Below are positions 1 through 5,644 of a DNA stretch of 9,578 nucleotides, one piece after another. The stretch's first letter is position 1; every line of letters starts with the position of its first letter. The DNA is from UBA2862 sp045658005 (GTDB lineage: Bacteria; Bacillota; Clostridia; Christensenellales; Aristaeellaceae). Where the stretch lies: NCBI GenBank assembly GCA_045658005.1, contig JAZOUD010000015.1:1-9578 (forward strand), read 5' to 3'. The notes beneath the pieces are model-generated. The model was given only the letters and a program-made list of their open reading frames with translations. It searched no databases and was not told the origin of the DNA. Position numbers and translations under genes: made by a program.

Positions 1-83
1 AAACACCATCCCTTAAACATGAATAATCCTCTGTTCTGTCGCGGGAACGGTCGCTCTATTCCTCGTGATACCTCGGTGCGCGG

Positions 84-146
84 CTTCTCCTAATCCCTAA
101 TCCCTAATCCCTATTCCCTGCGCGTCAGCGCGACAAATCAGAAGTT
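84..146 (-). repeat. Intergenic heptad repeat plus hairpin (copy 1, inverted)
   Basis: Three exact copies of TAATCCC lie at 91-111, followed by the variant TATTCCC at 112-118. Next comes a small hairpin (CGCG-TCAG-CGCG, 121-132) and then GACAAATCAGAAG (132-144). Read on the minus strand the order is TTCTGATTT, hairpin, then GGGATTA repeats. The same order occurs on the plus strand at 3177-3243, where TTCTGATTT is followed by a larger hairpin and AGGGATTAGG. The two copies therefore flank the DUF2264-GH88 gene pair in opposite orientations. The rest of 1-175 holds no gene and no promoter I could support. Its function is unknown. Confidence 0.6.
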
Positions 147-162
147 ACAACACTACACGACA

Positions 163-168
163 AGAGGA
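163..168 (+). promoter_or_regulatory. Ribosome binding site of the DUF2264 gene
   Basis: AGAGGA lies 7 nt before the ATG at 176. It is weaker than the AAGGAGG sites of the other genes here, but it supports this start. Confidence 0.6.
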
Positions 169-175
169 ATCACCC

Positions 176-1981
176 ATGAACAAATATCAAATCAATCCCC
201 TGAAAACCCGCGCCGACCTCGTTCGCCTGGCGGTGGATCTGATCGAGCCGCTGCTGCCCTGCCTGTCCGAGGGGAGGGCGCGGCTGCACATCGGCGACAC
301 CGGCGCGGTGTACGACGAGGCCATCGCGGGCATGGAGGGCTTTTCCAGGGTGCTGTGGGCGCTGGTGCCGATGCTCGCGGGCAAGTGCCCGGAGGCGGAG
401 CCCCTGTGGGCGCTGTGGCGGGAGGGCATCGTCAACGGCGTCGATCCCGACCACCCGGAGTACTGGGGCGACATCGGCCCCTTCGACCAGCGCATGGTGG
501 AGATGGCGGTGATGGGCATGGCCCTGTGCATGATCCCGGAGCGCTTCTATTATGAATTGCCGGAGGACGCCCGGGGCAACCTGTATACCTGGCTGAACCA
601 GATCAACCGCTATGACATGCCCCTGAACAACTGGCTGTTCTTCCGGGTGCTGGTGAACTGCGGCTTCCTGTCCGTGGGCCTGCCCGCCGACGAGAAGCGC
701 CTGGCGGACGACCTGGACAGCCTGGAGACCCACTATTGCGGCGACGGCTGGTATTACGACAAGCCCGCCCAGCGGGACTACTATACCCTGTGGGCCTTCC
801 ACTATTACGGGCTGGTGTACGCCAAATTCATGGGCAAGCGGGACCCGGCGCGCGCCGCCCGGTTCATCGACCGGGCGCGGCAGATCGCGCCGCGCTTCGC
901 CGCCTGGTTCGACGGCGCGGGCCGGGCGCTGCCCTACGGCCGGAGCCTGACCTATCGCTTTGCCCAGGGGGCCTTCTGGAGCGCCTGCGCCCTGTCGGGC
1001 GTCACCGCGGATGGACTGGGCTGGGGCGCTGTCAAGGGATTACTGCTCAATAACCTGCGCTGGTGGATGAAGCAGCCCATATTCGACCGGGGCGGCATAC
1101 TGACCATCGGCTACGGCTACCCGAACCTGATATTCGCCGAGGGCTACAACGCGCCGGGCTCGCCCTACTGGGCCATGAAGGTGTTCGCCGTGCTGGCCCT
1201 GCCGGAGGACCATCCCTTCTGGCAGGCTAAGGAGCAGGCGTATGTGCCGCCGAGGGTGCTGCTGGACGAGCAGGCCCGGCTGCTTTTGACCCGGGACGCC
1301 GAAAACCGCTCGGTCATCGCCTACACCGCGGGCAACCACGCTTACGAGCACGCCCACGAGGACGAGAAGTACGAGAAGTTCGCCTATTCCACCCGCTTCG
1401 CCTTTTCGGCGGCGAAGGAGGCGGGCACGCTGAAGAAGGGAGCCTTCGACAGCATGCTGGCCCTGAAGGGCGAGCGGGGGCTGTGGCACGCCCGCAGCGG
1501 CTTCGACCGCTTTGAGCTGTCCCAGGCGGAGGTGTCCTTTGCCTGGCGGCCCATGGACGGGGTCGAGGTCGAGACCCGGCTGATTCCCTGGGAAAACTGG
1601 CATCTGCGCTGCCACACTGTGCGCACGGACCGGCCCCTGGAGGCAGCGGAGGGCGGCTTTGCCGTCTGCCGGGACCATGCCGGCGCGCGCCCCTGCGACC
1701 GGGTGCGCAGCGTTGCCCTTGCCGATGAAACCCAGGCTGCTGTTCGATGTGAAAAGGGCTCCTGCGCCGTATTCGCCATCGAGGGTTACGACGGGGGCGA
1801 GGTGGTGGAGGCCGAGCCCAACACCAGCCTGGCGTATCCCCGCACGCTGATTCCCACCCTTCGGGCGAAGCTGTCGCCGGGGACAACCCGCCTGGTGTGC
1901 GCGGTCTGTGCCACTGAGGACGGGATCCTGCCCGAGACCATACCCCAGGAGGTGACGCGCCTTGCGCAACGATGCCTGTGA
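176..1981 (+). CDS. DUF2264 family protein (possible GH154 glycosidase)
   Basis: This 601-residue protein spans the full usual length of the DUF2264 family. Recognisable family features are an N-terminal helical region with GMEGFSRVLWA (about 52-62), NNWLFFRVLVN (151-161), a D-GWYYDKPAQRDYYTLWAFHYYG block (about 190-212), the strongly conserved YGRSLTYRFAQGAFWSA (254-270), and GYGYPNLIFAEGYNAPGSPYW (312-332). The helical N-terminal two thirds suggest an (alpha/alpha)-barrel, with a probable beta-rich C-terminal domain. From memory, DUF2264 proteins overlap glycoside hydrolase family GH154, which includes a beta-glucuronidase. That link is recalled, not shown by the sequence. No signal peptide is visible, so a cytoplasmic role is likely. 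The gene overlaps the downstream GH88 gene by 20 nt, which suggests coupled translation and action on the same uronic-acid-containing glycan. The catalytic residues cannot be assigned from sequence alone. Confidence 0.85.
   Translation: MNKYQINPLKTRADLVRLAVDLIEPLLPCLSEGRARLHIGDTGAVYDEAIAGMEGFSRVLWALVPMLAGKCPEAEPLWALWREGIVNGVDPDHPEYWGDIGPFDQRMVEMAVMGMALCMIPERFYYELPEDARGNLYTWLNQINRYDMPLNNWLFFRVLVNCGFLSVGLPADEKRLADDLDSLETHYCGDGWYYDKPAQRDYYTLWAFHYYGLVYAKFMGKRDPARAARFIDRARQIAPRFAAWFDGAGRALPYGRSLTYRFAQGAFWSACALSGVTADGLGWGAVKGLLLNNLRWWMKQPIFDRGGILTIGYGYPNLIFAEGYNAPGSPYWAMKVFAVLALPEDHPFWQAKEQAYVPPRVLLDEQARLLLTRDAENRSVIAYTAGNHAYEHAHEDEKYEKFAYSTRFAFSAAKEAGTLKKGAFDSMLALKGERGLWHARSGFDRFELSQAEVSFAWRPMDGVEVETRLIPWENWHLRCHTVRTDRPLEAAEGGFAVCRDHAGARPCDRVRSVALADETQAAVRCEKGSCAVFAIEGYDGGEVVEAEPNTSLAYPRTLIPTLRAKLSPGTTRLVCAVCATEDGILPETIPQEVTRLAQRCL
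1947..1964 (+). promoter_or_regulatory. Strong Shine-Dalgarno deciding a TTG start
   Basis: AGGAGGTGA (1947-1955) is a 9-nt match to the 16S rRNA tail and lies inside the end of the DUF2264 gene. The TTG at 1962 follows the AGGAGG core by 9 nt. The nearby GTG (1952) and ATG (1972) are out of frame with GH88, and the next in-frame Met is residue 28, past conserved sequence. TTG is therefore the best start. Confidence 0.8.
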
Positions 1982-3170
1982 CGCGCTGCGCCGCGCGATC
2001 GACAAATACCGGGCCACCGCCCCGCTGGCGGCGGAGGCCGGGATGCTTCCCTACCGGGGCGGCGAGCGCTGGCTGGACTCGCCCTTCGACGGCGACAGCT
2101 GGTGGACCGGCGGATTTTGGCCGGGGCTGATGTGGCAGCTCTGGGCCGCCTCACGACGCGAAGCAAGTCCTTTAGGGCGACGCGAAGCATGTAGCGGCGC
2201 CTATCAGGCGCCACATGGCGGCAGATTGCAAAACGAAGCCAGTCCTTTAGGAAAGGACGATTGGTTCAAGGATGAGGCTCTGCGGGCCGAGGCCCTGCTC
2301 ACCGAGCAGTTCCGGGCCTTCGAGCGCCTGAACCATGACGTGGGCTTCATGTACCTGCTCTCCTGTGGCGCGCATTACAAGCTGTCGAAGGATGAACAGG
2401 CCCGGGTGGACACCCTGCACGCCGCCAGCCTGCTGATGGGCCGCTTTAACCCCGCGGGCTTCATCCGGGCCTGGAACGAGCCGGAGCGGGTGGGTTACGC
2501 CATCATCGACTGCATGATGAACCTGTCGCTGCTGTTCTGGGCCAGCGACGTGACCGGGGATCCCCGCTTTGCCCATGTGGCCCGCGTCCACGCCGACACC
2601 ACCCTGCGGGATTTCGTGCGGGCGGACGGTTCGGTGTGCCACATCGTGGAGTTCGATCCGAACACCGGCGCGCGGCTGCGGGAGCACGGGGGCCAGGGCT
2701 ACGCCGAGGGCACGGCCTGGTCCCGGGGCCAGGCCTGGGGGCTTTACGGCTTCGCGCTGGCCTTCGCCAATACCGGCGAGCGCCGCTATCTCGAAGCGGC
2801 GGAGCGCATTGCCGCCTTCTTCATGGCTCACATCCGCCCCGACGGGCTGACGGACTGCGACTTCTGCCAGCCTACCGAGCCCATGCGGATCGACAACATC
2901 GCCGGGGCCTGCGCCGCCTGCGGGCTGATCGAGCTGCACCGGCTGACCGGCAAGGGGGTATACCTGGAGGCCGCCGGCAGGCTGCTGGACGGGCTGATCG
3001 ACCACTGCTGCGACTGGTCGCCGGATACCTGCGGCATACTGACCCACTGCACTGCCAGCTACCACGACGACGCGGCGGGCGTACATACGAACATCGTCTA
3101 CGGCGACTATTTCCTCGTCGAGGCCCTGGCCAGGCTCGCCGGAACGGACCCGGGCCTGTGGCGGGCGTGA
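1962..3170 (+). CDS. GH88 unsaturated glucuronyl hydrolase with repeat insert
   Basis: This is a predicted cytoplasmic enzyme that hydrates and cleaves the 4,5-unsaturated uronic acid left on oligosaccharides by polysaccharide lyases. Family motifs are SWWTGGFWPGLMWQLW (46-61), NHDVGFMYLLSCGAHYKL (124-141), RFNPAGFIRAWN (161-172), YAIIDCMMNLSLLFWAS (179-195), HADTTLRDFVRADGS (210-224), GQGYAEGTAWSRGQAWGLYGF (244-264) and the C-terminal YGDYFLVEAL (380-389). D126 and D183 match the catalytic pair known as Asp88/Asp149 in the Bacillus sp. GL1 enzyme. Residues 64-98 (RREASPLG…NEASPLGK) are an insert absent from the family and made of DNA repeats. Subtracting those 35 residues gives 91 and 148, and a length of 367 against 377. 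One deviation is DNIAGACAACG (311-321), where many relatives have DSSA. No signal peptide is seen. GH105 is the less likely alternative. Confidence 0.9.
   Translation: MRNDACDALRRAIDKYRATAPLAAEAGMLPYRGGERWLDSPFDGDSWWTGGFWPGLMWQLWAASRREASPLGRREACSGAYQAPHGGRLQNEASPLGKDDWFKDEALRAEALLTEQFRAFERLNHDVGFMYLLSCGAHYKLSKDEQARVDTLHAASLLMGRFNPAGFIRAWNEPERVGYAIIDCMMNLSLLFWASDVTGDPRFAHVARVHADTTLRDFVRADGSVCHIVEFDPNTGARLREHGGQGYAEGTAWSRGQAWGLYGFALAFANTGERRYLEAAERIAAFFMAHIRPDGLTDCDFCQPTEPMRIDNIAGACAACGLIELHRLTGKGVYLEAAGRLLDGLIDHCCDWSPDTCGILTHCTASYHDDAAGVHTNIVYGDYFLVEALARLAGTDPGLWRA
2154..2258 (+). repeat. In-frame palindromic repeat cluster inside the GH88 gene
   Basis: Three related units lie in one reading frame. 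Unit A (2154-2177) encodes RREASPLG. Unit A' (2178-2192) begins with the same 12 nt, CGACGCGAAGCA, and then runs into a hairpin. Unit C (2232-2258) encodes NEASPLGK; its 18-nt GAA…GGA core matches unit A at 16 of 18 positions. The hairpin after A' has GGCGCCT (2196-2202) paired with AGGCGCC (2206-2212) and a second step CATGT/ACATG (2188-2192/2213-2217), with an AGC bulge. Unit C holds a perfect 7-bp stem GTCCTTT-AGG-AAAGGAC (2242-2258). The segment replaces what is normally a short loop after the first conserved helix. Exact boundaries are uncertain by a few bases. Confidence 0.8.
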
Positions 3171-3176
3171 GGGACA

Positions 3177-3215
3177 AATTCTGATTTATCGAGCTGTGCT
3201 CGATGAATCAGAATT
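3177..3215 (+). repeat. 39-nt near-perfect palindrome downstream of GH88
   Basis: Two 18-nt arms (3177-3194 and 3198-3215) pair around a TGT loop with a single T/G mismatch, which is a G·U wobble in RNA. The palindrome begins 6 nt after the GH88 stop codon. No T-tract follows, so it is not a classical terminator by itself; it could protect the mRNA 3' end or be a repeat-family member. Its left arm matches the left arm of the terminator hairpin at 3244 at 14 of 18 positions. Confidence 0.85.
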
Positions 3216-3216
3216 A

Positions 3217-3243
3217 AGGGATTAGGTTTTAGGGGATAGGGAA
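3217..3243 (+). repeat. Heptad-like AGGGATT run (copy 2)
   Basis: AGGGATT, AGGTTTT, AGGGGAT and AGGGAA follow each other with 7-nt spacing. This is a degenerate version of the GGGATTA repeat found on the opposite strand at 91-118. Both copies sit on the same side of a hairpin beginning TTCTGATTT. Confidence 0.55.
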
Positions 3244-3290
3244 AAGCCCGATTTACCGAGCGGTTCCGGTAAATCGGGCTTCTTGTTTTT
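3244..3290 (+). terminator. Rho-independent terminator of the DUF2264-GH88 unit
   Basis: A perfect 15-bp stem pairs AAGCCCGATTTACCG (3244-3258) with its complement (3267-3281) around an 8-nt loop. It is followed by CTTGTTTTT. It separates the GH88 gene from the transporter operon. Four A residues precede the stem, so weak termination in the other direction is possible. Confidence 0.92.
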
Positions 3291-3323
3291 GCATCAAAAC
3301 CGACGGATTACATCAAAAAAGGC

Positions 3324-3353
3324 TTGCCAAATGGCAGCAGCTTGTTATATAAT
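3324..3353 (+). promoter_or_regulatory. Sigma-A promoter of the sugar transporter operon
   Basis: TTGCCA (3324-3329, 5 of 6 consensus) and a perfect TATAAT (3348-3353) are separated by 18 nt. The promoter lies just after the terminator, and the start site is expected near 3360, giving a leader of about 50 nt before the ATG at 3411. Confidence 0.8.
3325..3336. promoter_or_regulatory. Palindrome over the -35 box, candidate operator
   Basis: TGCCA-AA-TGGCA is a perfect 5-bp inverted repeat overlapping the -35 hexamer. A bound regulator would block the promoter. No regulator gene is in the window, so the binding protein is unknown. Confidence 0.4.
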
Positions 3354-3361
3354 GTAAACAG

Positions 3362-3376
3362 TCGGGTCAAACCCGA
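3362..3376 (+). promoter_or_regulatory. Hairpin at the 5' end of the transporter mRNA
   Basis: TCGGGT-CAA-ACCCGA forms a perfect 6-bp stem with a 3-nt loop within a few bases of the predicted transcription start. It could stabilise the mRNA 5' end or, as DNA, act as a second operator. No known riboswitch pattern is seen. Confidence 0.4.
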
Positions 3377-3395
3377 AGTCAGCCAACATCAAATC

Positions 3396-3402
3396 AAGGA
3401 GG
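3396..3402 (+). promoter_or_regulatory. Ribosome binding site fixing the binding-protein start
   Basis: AAGGAGG lies 8 nt before the ATG at 3411. The reading frame stays open upstream to a TTG at 3324, but that falls within the promoter, and only the ATG gives a signal peptide at the N-terminus. Confidence 0.9.
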
Positions 3403-3410
3403 ATAACCCA

Positions 3411-4652
3411 ATGAAGAAGCTGCTTTGCCTGCTGCTGGCCGTCGCCACGGTGCTGGCGATGTCCGTCCTGCCCGCGATGGCGGAGGGCGCTGAGATCAAC
3501 ATGTTCATCTCCAGCCCCGAGTACGCGGACGCCGTGAACGAGCTGATCGCGGCCTACAAGGAGGTCGCGCCGGACGTGACCATCAACTACGAGACCACCC
3601 AGAACGACTATCCCACCCTGCTGAAGACCCGCATCAACGCGGGCATGACCCCGGACATCTTCTCCACCACCTCCGGCAAGGAGATTGCGGACTACGCCGA
3701 GTATTCCTACAACTTTGCCGGCAGCCCCGCCGCCGAGGCGATGGACCCCGCCGTGTCGGCCATGATGGTCTACGGCGACGGCGAGATCCACGGCTTCGCG
3801 CTGAAGGGCAATTACTTCGGCATGCTGTACAACAAGGCCATCTTCGAGGAGGTCGGCATCGAATTCCCCAGGACCCTGGACGCGTTCGAGGCGGCCTGCG
3901 AGAAGCTGTCCGAGGCGGGCTACCAGCCCGTGACCACTGGCTTTGCCGAGTGGTGGGTGTTCAAGCACGTGATGCAGCACTTCCTGGACGCCGCCAGCGA
4001 CGATCCCGCCGCACTGGTTGCTGCCTTCCAGAAGGGCGAGGCCCACTTCAAGGACTATCCCGTGCTGTATGACAACTTCTTCCGCTTCATCGACCTGTGC
4101 GTGAAGTACGGCGACAACAAGCCCCTGGAGACCGACCTGGCGGGCGAGGACGCCGCCTTTGGCGCGGGCAAGGCCGCGATGATGACCGGCCAGGGCGCCT
4201 GGGTCGAAGCCGACGTGCTGGCCATTGACGACGCGCTGCAGATCGGCTTTGCGGGCTACCCCGTGACCGACGATCCGGCCAAGAGCCAGATCATCGGCGG
4301 TTCTGACCAGGCGCTGCGCATCAACAAGGATTCCGCGAACCTGGACGCCGTGATGGACTTCGTGAACTGGTGGTACACCAGCGACTACGGCAAGGCCTGG
4401 TTCTGCGACGTGGCCGGCGTCATCCCGCCGATCACCGACGCGAAGGTGGCCGACATGCAGATCATCCAGCAGGGCTCTGAGCTGAGCGCCACCGACGGCG
4501 CGGCTGCGCTGAGCATCTGCTACTCCTCCGACAGCTTCAACCAGGCCATGGGCGAGGCCATCCAGGCCTACATCGGCGGCACCATCGACAAGGATGCCTG
4601 CTGCGCGCAGATCGAGGCCAAGTGGGTCGAGCTGGACGGCGCCGCCCAGTAA
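3411..4652 (+). CDS. CUT1 ABC transporter sugar-binding protein
   Basis: This is a 413-residue extracellular solute-binding protein of family 1 (oligosaccharide type). It captures sugar outside the cell and delivers it to the two permeases encoded next. Residues 1-24 form a Sec signal peptide: MKK, a Leu/Ala-rich core, then an AMA-E signal peptidase I site. The mature protein starts INMFISSPEYADAVNELIAAYKE, followed by PDVTINYETT, the typical LLKTRINAGMTPDIF motif (about 67-81), GMLYNKAIFEEVGI and GAGKAAMMTGQGAWV, as in maltose/multiple-sugar binding proteins. There is no lipobox cysteine at the end of the signal peptide, which is unusual for a single-membrane bacterium. The gene is first in its operon, and a hairpin follows it. 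The ligand cannot be read from sequence; the linked alpha-xylosidase suggests a xylose-bearing oligosaccharide. Confidence 0.92.
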   Translation: MKKLLCLLLAVATVLAMSVLPAMAEGAEINMFISSPEYADAVNELIAAYKEVAPDVTINYETTQNDYPTLLKTRINAGMTPDIFSTTSGKEIADYAEYSYNFAGSPAAEAMDPAVSAMMVYGDGEIHGFALKGNYFGMLYNKAIFEEVGIEFPRTLDAFEAACEKLSEAGYQPVTTGFAEWWVFKHVMQHFLDAASDDPAALVAAFQKGEAHFKDYPVLYDNFFRFIDLCVKYGDNKPLETDLAGEDAAFGAGKAAMMTGQGAWVEADVLAIDDALQIGFAGYPVTDDPAKSQIIGGSDQALRINKDSANLDAVMDFVNWWYTSDYGKAWFCDVAGVIPPITDAKVADMQIIQQGSELSATDGAAALSICYSSDSFNQAMGEAIQAYIGGTIDKDACCAQIEAKWVELDGAAQ

Positions 4653-4656
4653 GGCA

Positions 4657-4673
4657 CAATTCGACTTGAATTG
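4657..4673 (+). other. Small hairpin after the binding-protein stop
   Basis: CAATTC (4657-4662) pairs with GAATTG (4668-4673) around GACTT. It is a weak stem just before the stronger hairpin at 4683 and may add to 3'-end protection of the first-gene message. Confidence 0.35.
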
Positions 4674-4682
4674 ACCGGCGTT

Positions 4683-4710
4683 TCAGCCGCGCCGCATACG
4701 GCGCGGCTGA
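4683..4710 (+). promoter_or_regulatory. Intercistronic hairpin (processing or partial terminator)
   Basis: TCAGCCGCGCCG pairs perfectly over 12 bp with 4699-4710 around a CATA loop. What follows is TCTATTCC, not a run of T, so full termination is unlikely. Hairpins in this position commonly raise the level of the binding-protein message over the permease messages. That role is inferred here. Confidence 0.7.
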
Positions 4711-4744
4711 TCTATTCCATTCCCAACGCAAGGAGGGCGAGAAC

Positions 4745-5644
4745 GTGGACAAGAAATCCATGAGCCCGATGAACCGCAAGGCGCTGAAGGAGACGCTGCT
4801 CTTCACGCTGCCGGCGGTGGTCATGGTGCTCATCGCCATCTACATCCCCTTCGTCATGAGCGGCTATTATTCGCTGACGGAGTGGAACGGCATATCCCGG
4901 AACCCGGTGTTCATCGGGCTCAACAACTTCAAAACCATCTTCTCCTCGGGCAGCCCGGAATTCGTGAACGCGCTGGTGTTCACGTTCAAGTATTCCGCGC
5001 TGTTCATCGTGTTCAGCAACGTGCTGGCCCTGGCCCTGGCCGTGGCGCTGACGAAGGAATTCAAGCTCGCCAACTTCCTGCGGGGCATGTTCTTCCTGCC
5101 CTACATCATGTCGATGACCATCGTGGGCTTCATCTGGAAGTTCATATTCACCCAGGGCTTTGAAAAGCTGTACGAGCTGACCGGCTGGGGCATATGGAAC
5201 CTGAGCTGGCTGGGCGACGGCGGCCTGGCCTTTTGGTCGCTGGTGATCGTGGGCACCTGGCAGTCGCTGGGCTTCTATATCGTGCTGTACATCGCAGGGC
5301 TCCAGGCCATTCCCAAGGAGGTCATGGAGGCGGCGAGCATCGACGGCGCCACCGGCAGCCAGCGCTTCTTCCGGGTGACGCTGCCCCTGCTGGGCCCGTC
5401 CATCACCACCTGCATGTTCATGTCGCTGACCAATTCGCTGAAGGTGTTCGACATCATACTGGCCCTGACCAAGGGCGGCCCCGGCGGCGCCACCTACTCT
5501 GCCACGCTGGACATCTACCGCGAGGCCTTCCAGAACAACAACTACGGCCTGGGCTCGGCCAAGGCCATCGTGTTCTTCGTGATCGTGCTGGTGCTGACCC
5601 AGGTGGTGCTTAAGATCTTTGAGAGCCGGGAGGTGCAGCAGTGA
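4745..5644 (+). CDS. CUT1 sugar ABC transporter permease (MalF/UgpA type)
   Basis: This 299-residue inner-membrane permease has about six hydrophobic segments: roughly 17-40, 76-103, 112-137, 160-188, 217-241 and 270-291. The EAA loop that docks the ATPase is EAASIDGATGSQRFFRVTLPLLGPS (starting at E195, with G201 and LP at 213-214). LTKGGPGGATYS (241-252) is also typical of MalF/UgpA-type subunits. The start is GTG at 4745, placed by AAGGAGG (4730-4736) 8 nt upstream. The stop overlaps the start of the second permease. No ATP-binding subunit gene lies in the operon, so a shared MsmX/MsmK-like ATPase elsewhere in the genome probably powers it. Confidence 0.93.
   Translation: MDKKSMSPMNRKALKETLLFTLPAVVMVLIAIYIPFVMSGYYSLTEWNGISRNPVFIGLNNFKTIFSSGSPEFVNALVFTFKYSALFIVFSNVLALALAVALTKEFKLANFLRGMFFLPYIMSMTIVGFIWKFIFTQGFEKLYELTGWGIWNLSWLGDGGLAFWSLVIVGTWQSLGFYIVLYIAGLQAIPKEVMEAASIDGATGSQRFFRVTLPLLGPSITTCMFMSLTNSLKVFDIILALTKGGPGGATYSATLDIYREAFQNNNYGLGSAKAIVFFVIVLVLTQVVLKIFESREVQQ

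Noticed and set aside
1..83. Promoter for the DUF2264 gene (AATAAT near 22-27, or TTCTGT…TATTCC)
   Set aside because: No -35/-10 pair with reasonable consensus and spacing could be found. The unit may be transcribed from outside the window or from a non-standard promoter.
91..118. CRISPR array
   Set aside because: The repeat is a 7-nt direct tandem without spacers.
1040..2214. Long open frames on the minus strand opposite DUF2264 and GH88
   Set aside because: They are complements of well-supported genes in GC-rich DNA, have no recognisable protein motifs and lack convincing ribosome binding sites. The same holds for the other antisense frames, for example under the binding-protein, permease and GH31 genes.
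2150..2258. Frameshift or assembly error in the GH88 gene
   Set aside because: The reading frame continues unbroken on both sides with conserved family sequence, and the insert consists of repeats with hairpins. It is an in-frame insertion, not a shift.
3324..3410. N-terminal extension of the binding protein from a TTG at 3324
   Set aside because: This stretch holds the promoter and leader. AAGGAGG and a signal peptide both point to the ATG at 3411.
4683..4710. Full rho-independent terminator between the binding-protein and permease genes
   Set aside because: The stem is strong, but it is followed by TCTATTCC and not by a T-run, and the downstream permease has no evident promoter of its own. 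An mRNA-processing or partial-attenuation role fits better.
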